Assembly: GCF_030273315.1 (NCBI RefSeq)
Contig: NZ_CP127174.1
Location: 1,612,001-1,676,000, forward strand
Direction of reading: 5' to 3'
Length of the DNA: 64,000 nt
Source of the DNA: Natrialbaceae archaeon AArc-T1-2
Lineage (GTDB): Archaea > Halobacteriota > Halobacteria > Halobacteriales > Natrialbaceae
The translations under genes were made by a program, and so were the position numbers. The notes beneath the pieces were generated by a model, which worked only from the letters and a program-made list of their open reading frames with translations, was not told where the DNA came from and ran no database searches. Positions 51,866-60,002 of the stretch are shown here, piece by piece (position 1 is the stretch's first letter; every line of letters starts with the position of its first letter).

Positions 51866-53065
51866 TCACTCGCTTTTCGGGTCGGTCCAGGTCGGATCCC
51901 ATACCGCTCGGTGGCGTTTCGCAATCGGGGCCAGAAACAACAACCCGGCCGCAAGCGGCGGGGCGACGGCCGCCGCGGTCGACGTCGAGAGCTCGCGGTC
52001 GACGACGGTGATCTCCTCGTCGTCGCTCACCGTCACCGTTCCCGCCACCGTGCCGTCGACCGCGAGTTCGTACGTGCCCGGCTCCTCGAGGACCCACTCG
52101 AAGCTCACCGTCGTCTCCTCGTCGGGCTCGAGGGCGAGCGTCTGGGTGTCGACGACGGTCCCGCCGACCGCGAACTCGGCCGTCGCCTCGCCGGCCCGGT
52201 CGCCCTCGTTCTCGTAGGTCGCCTCCACGACGACGGGTTCGCCCGGCTCGAGTTCGGCTGCGTCGACCGCGGCGTCCGAGAGGACGAGAGCGGGTCCGTC
52301 CTCGGCCACGTCGACCGTCTCGGCCTTCCCGTCGACCTCGAGTCCAACGGCACCCGGCTCGTCGAGCGTCCGCTCGAACGTCACCGTCTCGACCTCACGC
52401 GGTGCGATCGTCACCGACTCGCGGTCGACGACGATCCCGTCGACGGTCAACTCCGCGACGACCGTCCCCGACTCCCCGCCCGCGTTTCGGTAGGTCGCCG
52501 TCACCTCGAGGTCGTCCCCGACGAGCGGATCGGTCGGCGTCACCTCGAGGTCGGTCGCCTCGATCGACGCGGCGGAGGCCCCGTCTCGGGTTCCGCCTCC
52601 GGCACCGTCGTCGCTCTCGGGCTCCTCGTCGTCCTCGGACAGGACGTGCACCGTGAACGTCTCCGTGCCCGCGTCCGCGACGTGTGTGTCGACCGCGACG
52701 CCGACCGTAACGGTGTCGCCGGGGGCGGGCTCGAGTCTCGAGTCGTTCGTCACCTCGCTGCCGTCGGCGTAGAAGGCCACCCCGTCGACGTCGTGGTCGA
52801 TCCAGATTTCCTCGAGGTCGTCTGCGTCCTCGCCGACGGTGATCGTAAACACGTCCGCGAACGTCGTCTCGGCGTCGTCGTTCAACGCCCCGAACGCGAG
52901 CTCGAGTTCGCCGTCCTCGAGGGTGACGTAGTCGTCGTCGACGGGCTCGAGGACGACCTCGTCGCTGGCCGGATCCTCACCCACCGTGATCGCCGCGGTC
53001 GGGACTGCGAGCGCGAGGAGAAAGCAGATTGTGGCGGCGGTGAGCAGGATTTTGGTAGACGGCAT
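51866..53065 (-). CDS. Secreted DUF1102-like protein with CARDB repeats
   Basis: The 399-residue protein has a signal peptide (residues 1-25), then a DUF1102-like beta domain (FGALNDDAETTFADVFTITV, EIWIDHDVDGVAFYADG), a Glu/Asp/Gly linker and two CARDB-type adhesion repeats (about 160-250 and 255-345) with TATYRNAGGESGTVVAELTV and EATYENEGDRAGEATAEFAV. It ends in a membrane helix (about 363-380) and a basic tail, so it is anchored on the outer face. It lies between the signal peptidase and a DUF1102 protein on the same strand. I infer a surface anchor or adhesin for the filament-like DUF1102 proteins. Confidence 0.82.
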   Translation of the reverse strand: MPSTKILLTAATICFLLALAVPTAAITVGEDPASDEVVLEPVDDDYVTLEDGELELAFGALNDDAETTFADVFTITVGEDADDLEEIWIDHDVDGVAFYADGSEVTNDSRLEPAPGDTVTVGVAVDTHVADAGTETFTVHVLSEDDEEPESDDGAGGGTRDGASAASIEATDLEVTPTDPLVGDDLEVTATYRNAGGESGTVVAELTVDGIVVDRESVTIAPREVETVTFERTLDEPGAVGLEVDGKAETVDVAEDGPALVLSDAAVDAAELEPGEPVVVEATYENEGDRAGEATAEFAVGGTVVDTQTLALEPDEETTVSFEWVLEEPGTYELAVDGTVAGTVTVSDDEEITVVDRELSTSTAAAVAPPLAAGLLFLAPIAKRHRAVWDPTWTDPKSE

Positions 53066-53138
53066 TTCCCCAACACGTATTTGGCAAGTTGGTCTGAGGG
53101 GATTGGGGCCGGATTTCGCTTATAACTTCGTTAGTGGA

Positions 53139-53681
53139 TTACTCAGTATTAGTATCAAATGCGTAGATTGTTAGCTCCTGATTATCTTCACCTGGATCCG
53201 TCGTGGTATCCACTTCAACATTCACATCGACGGAATCCCCGTCGGAGAGCTCGTAATAGTCACCGCCGTTGGTCTCTGCTAGTGTGAACGTAACCTCACC
53301 CACATCATTAAACTCAACAGTTGCGGATTCGGAATGATCATCGCCCTCACGGTCACCGAAGCTCACTTCAATATCTTCATCATCAGCAGCGTTGTTAGTC
53401 AGGGTCAGCACACCCTCGACATTCGTGATTGCATTGTCGTTGAATCCATCAGTGTGATCCGAACCCTCAAGACTGATCTCGACGGCGTCTTCTTCTGCAC
53501 CATCAGCCGCATAGTCACTATCCACGGATATTCCGAGGAAAGCATCCTCGTCACCAGCAGTATCAACACTCACCGTTCGATTGGCTTCCACACTACTAAA
53601 CGCGCCCGTCCCGAGCGCGGCTCCGCCACCGGCGACGATCGTTCCCAATCCGATCAGCACATTGCGTCGGTTCATTGTCAT
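53139..53681 (-). CDS. DUF1102-type secreted filament subunit candidate
   Basis: The 180-residue protein starts with a Tat-compatible export signal (MTMNRRNVLIGLGTIVAGGG), and the DUF1102/SipW-type motif GTGAFSSVEANRTVSVDT follows, with AFLGISVDS after it. The rest is acidic, rich in Asn, Thr and Val strands, with no cysteine. It resembles the proteins cleaved by SipW-like peptidases and, by fold prediction I cannot run, the TasA/AbpA pilin group. GC content is clearly lower than in neighbouring housekeeping genes. An alternative ATG two codons later is possible. Confidence 0.82.
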   Translation of the reverse strand: MTMNRRNVLIGLGTIVAGGGAALGTGAFSSVEANRTVSVDTAGDEDAFLGISVDSDYAADGAEEDAVEISLEGSDHTDGFNDNAITNVEGVLTLTNNAADDEDIEVSFGDREGDDHSESATVEFNDVGEVTFTLAETNGGDYYELSDGDSVDVNVEVDTTTDPGEDNQELTIYAFDTNTE

Positions 53682-54562
53682 GGGTATGGTCTCCGTTCGG
53701 TCGTGGCTGGCACCCATCTCCGCCGGGTGCCGCCCGACCGTCTACTCCTACGTAGTGGCTACACCCCCTTTGTATTGAGTCTCGAGACCGTCTACAGACC
53801 GAGTAATACTCGAACGCTGAACGAAGAAACCGGTTTCAAGACCGTCTTGAACGGCCGAAATCGGCCGTCTCGAGCAGTTCGTGATCCTATCGGTACCGTG
53901 TCACATACCCTCGAGTCACAGTCGATTCCCGCCACGGTCGGTCGTGAGCTCGAGCGCTGCCGTCGGCGTGACTTCCAGCGGTAGCCCCCGACGCTCGAAG
54001 CCGACGGCAGCGCCGTCGAACGGGGCGATAGTGCGACGGTAAGTACACACCACGCACGTGTCACCCGCGTGTACGTTCTCTGACGCCCGTGCCTTCGTCG
54101 CTGGAACTGCGTCGAAAGGTGGCAGGTCCCAACCCCATCGACGCTCGGCGACGGCTGTGGCTGTGGTTCGCCAGACTCCTCGTTCCGACCCCGGCCAGGA
54201 CGATCCCCGGACACCCCCACGAGTTGGTGGTCACCCGTTCGTCGTATAATTTGTGGCCGAAATGGGGACAGCGTTCAGATTACGCGCTTTCGGGAGCAGA
54301 TCGATTGGGATCGATCGGGCCAGGGGTTTTCGTGGTGGTCGTGTCGACGACACATAACTCGGAGTAGTATCCGAGATGGCCGAAATGGGAGCCGATACCA
54401 CTGTGGGGACAGCCCCTGGCGGTCGAAACCGCCTTCAATCCGGGCTTGAGGACCGCTGTGAGGCCTGTCGTCGGCACAGGCCGTGCCTGAATGATATGTG
54501 ATATCGACTGACAGTACAGAACACTTATTCATCGTCCGTTCGTCAGTTCTAGTTGGGATCCG
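53682..54562. other. 881-base non-coding region between divergent filament-locus genes
   Basis: No convincing protein frame exists here. The right half (54249-54540) has repeated words: GCCGAAATGGG occurs twice (about 54254 and 54380) and TGGGGACAGC twice. A stem GGCCTGT/ACAGGCC is at 54462-54482 with a 7-base loop. Just before the regulator, ACTTATTC (about 54521-54528) is a TATA-like box. I looked for RNase P and SRP RNA core motifs and did not find them. It may be a control region or contain a degraded gene. Confidence 0.5.
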
Positions 54563-55099
54563 ATGGGGACACAGGGTGAGACACGTCCGGGACGCGGGGA
54601 GATCTTCGACCTGCTGAGTAACCACCGTCGCCGGTACGCGATCCACTACTGCAAACGCGAGGACGAGCCCGTCGAACTCGGGGACCTGGCCGAACACGTC
54701 GCCGCCTGGGAACTGGACAAGGAGATCGAGGAGCTGACCTCGAGCGAGCGAAAGCGCGTCTACACGGCCTTGCAACAGCAACACCTGCCCACGCTCGAGC
54801 GTGCGAACATGATCGAGTTCGAGGATCACACCGTCGAACTCACCGACGGGGCCGAACAACTCGAGGTCTATCTCGACGTCGTCCCCGAGGAGTCGATTCC
54901 CTGGGGGCTGTACTACGTCGGCCTCTCGGTGCTGGCTGGTGTGGTGATGGGTGGGCTCTGGCTCGAGGTCATCCCGACGGGGACGATTCCGGAACTGGGC
55001 TGGGCAACGCTGTTGATCGCGCTGTTTGCGGGATCGGCGATCGTCCACGTGGTTCAGAATCGACGGATGCGGCTGGGCGAGATGGAGAAACCACCGTAA
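54563..55099 (+). CDS. Membrane-tethered winged-helix regulator (DUF7344-like)
   Basis: The 178-residue protein has an N-terminal winged-helix domain (GEIFDLLSNHRRRYAIHYC, LGDLAEHVAAWE, RKRVYTALQQQHLPTLERA) matching the haloarchaeal DUF7344 domain. A linker and two membrane helices follow (about residues 117-135 and 146-163), with a basic end. Such proteins are thought to sense at the membrane and regulate nearby genes. The next gene begins two bases after its stop, and the divergent DUF1102 gene is on the other side, so it is the natural candidate regulator of this locus. Confidence 0.85.
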   Translation: MGTQGETRPGRGEIFDLLSNHRRRYAIHYCKREDEPVELGDLAEHVAAWELDKEIEELTSSERKRVYTALQQQHLPTLERANMIEFEDHTVELTDGAEQLEVYLDVVPEESIPWGLYYVGLSVLAGVVMGGLWLEVIPTGTIPELGWATLLIALFAGSAIVHVVQNRRMRLGEMEKPP

Positions 55100-55101
55100 T
55101 C

Positions 55102-55629
55102 ATGACACGAATACTCACTGTCGTCGCGGTCGGGTTGATCGTTCTGGGAGCGGTGGCTATGGCCGGGCCGACGTTCGGGTTTAGTACGATTGCATCTGAT
55201 CGAGGAGTGCAGGTAAGCACTGCCGAAGGAGAAGACGCGTACCTCGGCATGGTCTCCACTGATAACGAGATCGACAACGAAGACGGAGTTGAAGTCGCTA
55301 CGCTGTATAATAATCTTTATTCGGATATGGACTCAGTTGAGGTTGAAGTTGATATTGAGAATGACGACGATGAACTAGAAACTATCGATCCTCCTTCCGA
55401 GATTGGTGCAGAAGATGACGATGCAGTTGAGGTAGCATGTGAAGAGGTTCATGGCAACGGAGGGGAAGGTGAAGCCACTATTACTGTTACTGTTGAAGCA
55501 GTCGCTAACGGGGTAACGATTACAGATGCCTCGCTTGAGGATGAGTTTGAGTACGACTGCCACCCAGGGGATGACCCTCCCGAAGATCCCCCAGGTCAAG
55601 GGGATGACACTCCCGGTAACGGTCCTTAA
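55102..55629 (+). CDS. Second DUF1102-type secreted protein, low GC
   Basis: The 175-residue protein has a hydrophobic signal (MTRILTVVAVGLIVLGAVAM), then FSTIASDRGVQVSTAEGEDA and AYLGM, which align with the DUF1102 gene at 53139 (12 identical of 24 positions). The mature part is acidic and strand-rich (EVEVDIENDDDELET, TITVTVEAVANGVTIT) with two cysteines (CEE, DC), and it ends in a proline/glycine/aspartate-rich tail. Codon use is strikingly AT-rich compared with flanking genes. It directly follows the regulator, giving a two-gene unit. It is probably a minor or alternative filament subunit. Confidence 0.8.
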   Translation: MTRILTVVAVGLIVLGAVAMAGPTFGFSTIASDRGVQVSTAEGEDAYLGMVSTDNEIDNEDGVEVATLYNNLYSDMDSVEVEVDIENDDDELETIDPPSEIGAEDDDAVEVACEEVHGNGGEGEATITVTVEAVANGVTITDASLEDEFEYDCHPGDDPPEDPPGQGDDTPGNGP

Positions 55630-55691
55630 TACAATTAAGCTATAGGGAGTCTGTGATAATTGGCGATTTGTAAACATATTAATCCTCAATT

Positions 55692-55718
55692 TCTATGAGG
55701 TTATATAACATTCATAGA
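55692..55718. promoter_or_regulatory. 27-bp palindrome built around a TATA-like core
   Basis: TCTATGA (55692-55698) and TCATAGA (55712-55718) are perfect inverted repeats around GTTATATAAC (55700-55709), itself a palindrome. It lies in an AT-rich gap 98-124 bases before the EMC6-like gene and 63 bases after the DUF1102 stop. It could be an operator over a promoter or the end of the upstream transcript. Confidence 0.45.
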
Positions 55719-55815
55719 ATATTATGCCATCTCTGAATCGTACAACAGTGATCCAGAATACGCTCTTCGAGACCAACCCGAACGCCTTTTCACGTCCGCC
55801 CGCGGACAACGAGTC

Positions 55816-56142
55816 ATGTCGACGGAATCGATGAGCGACCGACGCGAGCACGTCCGCTCGGTCGGCGTAACGGCACTGTCGGCCCTGATCGGCGTCGGGG
55901 CGGCACTGCTGTCTGCGGCGATCACAGCAGACGCGCCGACGGCGGAGGCGGCAGCGACCGACACGACCGCCTACATCGTCGTTTTCACCGCGATCATCGC
56001 CCAGTTTCCCCTGTTGCAGCTGACGGGCGTCTACGACGACGAGGAGTTCGGCCCGAAACACTACCTGTTCCTCACCTTCATGACCTTCTCGCTGTGGTTC
56101 GTCGTGTGGGGGATCTTGCTCACCGTCGAGTACGGTGGCTAA
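55816..56142 (+). CDS. EMC6-like small membrane protein
   Basis: The 108-residue protein has three hydrophobic segments (about residues 15-36, 50-68 and 85-105) with the sequence EHVRSVGVTALSALIGVGAA and a later FGPKHYLFLTFMTFSLWFVVW. It matches the haloarchaeal EMC6-like family, related to the subunit of the ER membrane protein complex that inserts membrane proteins. In archaea this is a small protein of unproven function. It ends three bases before the start of RLI, so the two are co-transcribed, consistent with links to ribosome-associated processes. Confidence 0.8.
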   Translation: MSTESMSDRREHVRSVGVTALSALIGVGAALLSAAITADAPTAEAAATDTTAYIVVFTAIIAQFPLLQLTGVYDDEEFGPKHYLFLTFMTFSLWFVVWGILLTVEYGG

Positions 56143-56145
56143 TCC

Positions 56146-57960
56146 ATGGCCGAGGACAGTATCGCCGTCGTCGACCTAGAGCGGTGTCAGCCCGACCGGT
56201 GTAACTACGAGTGCAAGAACTACTGCCCGCCGAATCGCACCGGTAAGGAGTGTATCACGCTCCGTGGCGAGGAGACGGACCAGGGCCAGCCCGACCAGAT
56301 CCAGATCTCCGAGGAGATCTGTCTGGGCGAGAGCTGTGGCATCTGCGTCGAGAAGTGTCCGTTCGACGCGATCGAGATCATCAACCTGCCCCAGGAACTG
56401 CAGGACGACCCGGCCCACCGCTACGGCGAGAACGCCTTCTCGCTGTACGGCCTGCCGGCTCCACAGGAGGGGAAGGTGACCGGTATCCTCGGTCCCAACG
56501 GGATCGGGAAGACGACCGCCGTCCGCATCTTAGCCGGCGAACTCGAGCCGAATCTCGGTCGCCACGAGGAGTCGCCGGGCTGGGACGAGGTGCTCGAGGC
56601 CTATCGAGGCACCGAGTTGCAAGATTACATCGCGGACGTCCGCGACGGCGAGGTGACCGTCGCCCGCAAGCCCCAGTACGTCGACCAGATCCCCGAACAG
56701 TTCGACGGCAACACCCGGGAGCTGCTCGAGCGGACGAACGAACGCGGAGCGCTGGCGTCGCTGGTCTCCCGGCTCTCGATCGAGCCCGTCATGGACCACT
56801 CGATCGACGATCTCTCCGGCGGGGAGCTCCAGCGGGTCGCTCTCGCGGCGACGCTGGCTCGTGACACCGACTTCTACTTCTTGGACGAGGTTACCCCCTA
56901 CCTCGACATCGGTCAGCGCGTGACCGCCGCCCGGCTCATCCGCGAACTCGCCGAGGAGGAAGGTAAGTCGATGCTCGTGGTCGAACACGACCTCGCGATC
57001 CTCGACTTACTCGCGGATACGCTTCACGTCGCCTACGGTGAGCCCGGGGCCTACGGTGTCGTAACGACGCCGAAATCGGTCCGCAACGGGATCAACGAGT
57101 ATCTCTCGGGCTATCTGGAGAACGAGAACATGCGGATCCGTCCGAACCCGATCGAGTTCGAAGAACACGCACCCCGGACGGCGACCCACGGCGACGTCCT
57201 GATCGAGTACCCCGATCTCACCAAGAGCTACGGCGAGGGCGAGTTCAGCCTCGAGGTCGAGGGCGGCAAGATCAACGAGAACGAGGTGCTCGGCATCGTC
57301 GGGCCGAACGGGATCGGGAAGTCCACCTTCGCGAAGCTGCTGACCGGAAACCTCGAGCCCGACGAGGGCGACGCCGACCTCGACCTCGAGATTTCCTACA
57401 AGCCCCAGTACGTCACCATCGATCAGCATATGCGGGTCGACGCGTTCCTCTCCTCGATCACGGATCAGTTCGGTTCGTCGTACTGGAACACCGAGATCGC
57501 CCAGCCGCTGCAACTCGAGCGGATCATGGAACAGACCCTCTCGGATCTCTCCGGTGGGGAACGCCAGCGGGTCGCGATCGCCGCCTGTCTCTCCGACTCG
57601 GCGGATCTGTACCTGCTCGACGAGCCCTCTGCACACTTAGACGTCGAACAGCGCGTCCAGGCCACCAGTGCGATTCGCCGGTACGCCGAACAGCAAGACG
57701 CTACCGTGCTCGTGATCGATCACGACATCTACATGATCGACCTGCTCGCCGACCGGCTGATGGTCTTCGACGGCGAGCCGGCCGCTCGGGGTCACGCCGG
57801 GACGCCACAGCCGATGCGTGACGGGATGAACGAGTTCCTCGCGAACCTCGAGGTCACGTTCCGCCGGGACGAACGCACGTCCCGGCCGCGGATCAACAAA
57901 CCCGACTCGCAACTGGATCGCGAACAGAAACGCGACGGCGAGTACTACTACGCGCCCTGA
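56146..57960 (+). CDS. rli: Ribosome recycling ATPase RLI/ABCE1
   Basis: ABCE1 splits ribosomes after termination and works in initiation and recycling. The 604-residue protein has the N-terminal iron-sulfur domain with two clusters: CQPDRCNYECKNYCPP (about residues 14-29) and ICLGESCGICVEKCPFDAI (about 63-79). Two ABC ATPases follow, with Walker A GILGPNGIGKTT (about 106-117) and GIVGPNGIGKST (about 383-394), signature DLSGGELQRV and DLSGGERQRV, and D-loops. It is the longer half of an EMC6-like/RLI pair. Confidence 0.96.
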   Translation: MAEDSIAVVDLERCQPDRCNYECKNYCPPNRTGKECITLRGEETDQGQPDQIQISEEICLGESCGICVEKCPFDAIEIINLPQELQDDPAHRYGENAFSLYGLPAPQEGKVTGILGPNGIGKTTAVRILAGELEPNLGRHEESPGWDEVLEAYRGTELQDYIADVRDGEVTVARKPQYVDQIPEQFDGNTRELLERTNERGALASLVSRLSIEPVMDHSIDDLSGGELQRVALAATLARDTDFYFLDEVTPYLDIGQRVTAARLIRELAEEEGKSMLVVEHDLAILDLLADTLHVAYGEPGAYGVVTTPKSVRNGINEYLSGYLENENMRIRPNPIEFEEHAPRTATHGDVLIEYPDLTKSYGEGEFSLEVEGGKINENEVLGIVGPNGIGKSTFAKLLTGNLEPDEGDADLDLEISYKPQYVTIDQHMRVDAFLSSITDQFGSSYWNTEIAQPLQLERIMEQTLSDLSGGERQRVAIAACLSDSADLYLLDEPSAHLDVEQRVQATSAIRRYAEQQDATVLVIDHDIYMIDLLADRLMVFDGEPAARGHAGTPQPMRDGMNEFLANLEVTFRRDERTSRPRINKPDSQLDREQKRDGEYYYAP

Positions 57961-58611
57961 TTACGGCGTCGGACGCGCTTTGATCACGGCGAACAGCCCC
58001 TCGCCGTGGCCCTCCCGAACGTCGGCGTCCTCGAGGGAGGGTGCCTCGAGTGTGGCCGGTTCCTCGAAGACCGTCTGCCAGCGGCCCTCGAGTTCGAAGC
58101 CGGCCGCCTTGAGGGCGTCACACACCTCGCTCGCGGCCAGGAACTCGGCGTCGGCGTAGAACGGATTCTCGTCTTTGTGCTCCTCGTAGACCTGTCCGAT
58201 CGGACTCGAGCAATCCAGCGTGCCGATCACGCACACGCCGTCGTCGGCGAGCGCTCGACGGGCTTCCGACAGCGTCGCGTCGACGTCGTCGACGAAACAC
58301 AGCGTCGCGACGACGAGGGCAACCTCGAGGGTGTCGTCCGCGATCGGCAACTGCTCTGCGACGCCACGAACGGATTCGATGCCACGGTCGCGGGCGAACT
58401 CGAGGGGCGTCTTCGCGGGATCTACCCCGACGGGGATCGAGAGCGGAGCGGCGAAACGGCCGGTGCCGACACCGATCTCGGCGGCGTGGTCGAATGTCTC
58501 GGGAAGCGCCCGCTCGAGGGCGGCCTGTTCGGAGCGGTACGCGCCAGCGTTTGCCTCGTACCAGCCGTCGTACTCCTCGGTGAGGGTTTCGAATGGGGCG
58601 GTGGTCGACAT
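57961..58611 (-). CDS. Class I SAM-dependent methyltransferase
   Basis: The 216-residue protein has motif I FDHAAEIGVGTGRFAAPLSI (about residues 36-55) with GVDPAKTPLEFARDRG, motif IV VALVVATLCFVDDVDATLSE, and the post-motif ADDGVCVIGTLDCSS. It belongs to the MenG/UbiE-like group, and the substrate is unknown. The start ATG at 58611 gives MSTTAPFETLTEEYDGWYE. Its stop directly abuts the RLI stop (convergent). The archaemetzincin gene is 43 bases upstream on the same strand and may share its transcript. Confidence 0.88.
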   Translation of the reverse strand: MSTTAPFETLTEEYDGWYEANAGAYRSEQAALERALPETFDHAAEIGVGTGRFAAPLSIPVGVDPAKTPLEFARDRGIESVRGVAEQLPIADDTLEVALVVATLCFVDDVDATLSEARRALADDGVCVIGTLDCSSPIGQVYEEHKDENPFYADAEFLAASEVCDALKAAGFELEGRWQTVFEEPATLEAPSLEDADVREGHGEGLFAVIKARPTP

Positions 58612-58654
58612 CGACCGATACGTCTCGATGGAGCTACAAGAGTTCGGGGGTGGG

Positions 58655-59176
58655 TCAGTCGACGATCCGCCGACAGCTGCCACACAGGTTCTCCTCTTTG
58701 ATGTCGACCTCGCGGACGGTCGGAGAGAAGTTCATCACGCAACGTTGATTGTCACAGTGTTCGAGCCCCCGCGTGTGACCGATCTCGTGGACGATCTCCT
58801 TGCGGACGCGGTCTTCGAAGATGCTCGCGGCGCTTTTGTTCGAGAAGCCGCCGTCCGAGGAGGTCTGCAGCCGATAGGTCGAGACCACGCTGCCGCTGCC
58901 GTCCAGATATGCGAGTCCGAAGACGTAGTTCCGGCGACGGTAGTAGAGATCGTGTGAGGTGATCCCAATGTTTTTCTCGCCGCGGCCGACGCGTTCTGCG
59001 AGCTGGATGAAGTTCTCGGCGCAGTACTGGTTCCGGCCGGCGTCGTAGGCACCGTTTGGAACCGACTGGGAGTCGTTGACCGTGACCTCACAATCGTAGA
59101 CCGATCGCAGCCCCTCCGAGGCGGCTCGCTTGACCTCCGCGGGGACGTTGCCGACCGGCACGATGTCGACGAGCAT
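58655..59176 (-). CDS. amzA: Archaemetzincin zinc metalloprotease
   Basis: Archaemetzincins (family M54) are small zinc peptidases of the metzincin clan. The 173-residue protein has the family's extended active site VHEIGHTRGLEHCDN followed by QRCVMNFSPTVREVDIKEE and LCGSCRR, that is HEXXHX3GX3CX4CXM...CXXC, so a structural zinc site accompanies the catalytic one. The N-terminal VDIVPVGNVPAEVKRAASE is typical. Natural substrates are unknown. The ATG at 59176 fits family length. Confidence 0.93.
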   Translation of the reverse strand: MLVDIVPVGNVPAEVKRAASEGLRSVYDCEVTVNDSQSVPNGAYDAGRNQYCAENFIQLAERVGRGEKNIGITSHDLYYRRRNYVFGLAYLDGSGSVVSTYRLQTSSDGGFSNKSAASIFEDRVRKEIVHEIGHTRGLEHCDNQRCVMNFSPTVREVDIKEENLCGSCRRIVD

Positions 59177-59215
59177 GACAATACCTTTGGCCGCCCGAAG
59201 CTTAAACGTCCCGCT

Positions 59216-59644
59216 GTGGGGCGCTTCCGACGAACTGTCGAGGCAATCGCCGAGTATCTCGAGTCTTACGACCGGCTCGTCGAGGTCGGGGTCGGGAACA
59301 GGCCGGCCGTCGCAGCCGAACTCGTCGAGCGAGGCTGTGTCGTCACCGCGACGGACGTCCACCCGCGCGAGACGTCTGACGGCGTCACCTTCGTCGAGGA
59401 CGACGTCGTCGAGCCCGAGATCGACGTCTACGCGGACGCGGACGCGATCTACGCGCTGAACCTGCCGCCGGAGCTTCACCGGCCGACGCTTGCGGTCGCC
59501 CGCCGGGTCGACGCCGACTGCTGGTTTACGACGCTTGGTGGCGACCAGCCGGCGGTTCCGGTCGAGCGACGGACGATTCCCGGGGATACGCTGTACGTCG
59601 CTCGAGACGGCTCCGATAACGCGACGTCGACACACGGCGGCTGA
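59216..59644 (+). CDS. UPF0146 family protein
   Basis: The 142-residue protein is a small Rossmann-like member of archaeal UPF0146. It starts MGRFRRTVEAIAEYLESYDR and has the nucleotide-binding-like GVGNRPAVAAELVERGCVVTATDV, then ALNLPPELHRPTLAVARRVDA and GGDQPAVPVERR. The GVGN turn is reminiscent of a truncated SAM-binding motif, so methyltransferase ancestry is likely, but activity is unproven. The start is a GTG. It diverges from amzA, and the AAGCTTAAACG stretch at 59198-59208 may carry promoter elements. Confidence 0.82.
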   Translation: MGRFRRTVEAIAEYLESYDRLVEVGVGNRPAVAAELVERGCVVTATDVHPRETSDGVTFVEDDVVEPEIDVYADADAIYALNLPPELHRPTLAVARRVDADCWFTTLGGDQPAVPVERRTIPGDTLYVARDGSDNATSTHGG

Positions 59645-59694
59645 TGGACAGGGCCTTTTATGTTTGCTCGGCAAGAGCTTCAGGACGAGTCACG

Positions 59695-59919
59695 ATGGAC
59701 GCGTCCACGCTACAGTCGAAACTCGAGGAAGCAGGTGAGATCATGGTCGCTGTCGGGGAGTTCGAGGAACCGCTCGAGTTACACCTCCACGACACCGAGA
59801 TCGAAGAGGAAACGATCACGCTCGAACTCGCAGACGGCACACTCGAGTTCGACGCCGACGAGGTCACGGGCGTCTGGCACCACTGTCACTCGCTGGACGA
59901 TTACGGCCTCGGCGACTGA
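59695..59919 (+). CDS. Small acidic hypothetical protein (74 aa)
   Basis: The protein [20 protein letters not shown] continues [20 protein letters not shown] and ends [18 protein letters not shown]. It is acidic with a beta-strand pattern and a histidine/cysteine cluster (HHCH) near the end that could bind a metal. I do not recognise the family, although small proteins of this type are common in haloarchaea. A TATA-like CCTTTTATG at 59654-59662 lies 33-41 bases upstream, slightly farther than usual. Confidence 0.7.
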   Translation: MDASTLQSKLEEAGEIMVAVGEFEEPLELHLHDTEIEEETITLELADGTLEFDADEVTGVWHHCHSLDDYGLGD

Positions 59920-60002
59920 ACCGGTCTCGACCACCCGTTTTTGCAACCGCGATCGGACGGGAAGTCGACACGCCCAAAGCCTTTGCCCACTTCGTCCCCG
60001 CT

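Noticed and set aside
53792-54220. 142-codon minus-strand frame in the filament locus gap
   Set aside because: Composition (Arg/Ser-rich, few acids) is unlike any haloarchaeal protein and has no similarity I can name.
53682-54562. RNase P RNA or SRP RNA in the long gap
   Set aside because: ACAGAAC and a stem look suggestive, but the conserved RNase P core and SRP helix 8 motifs are missing.
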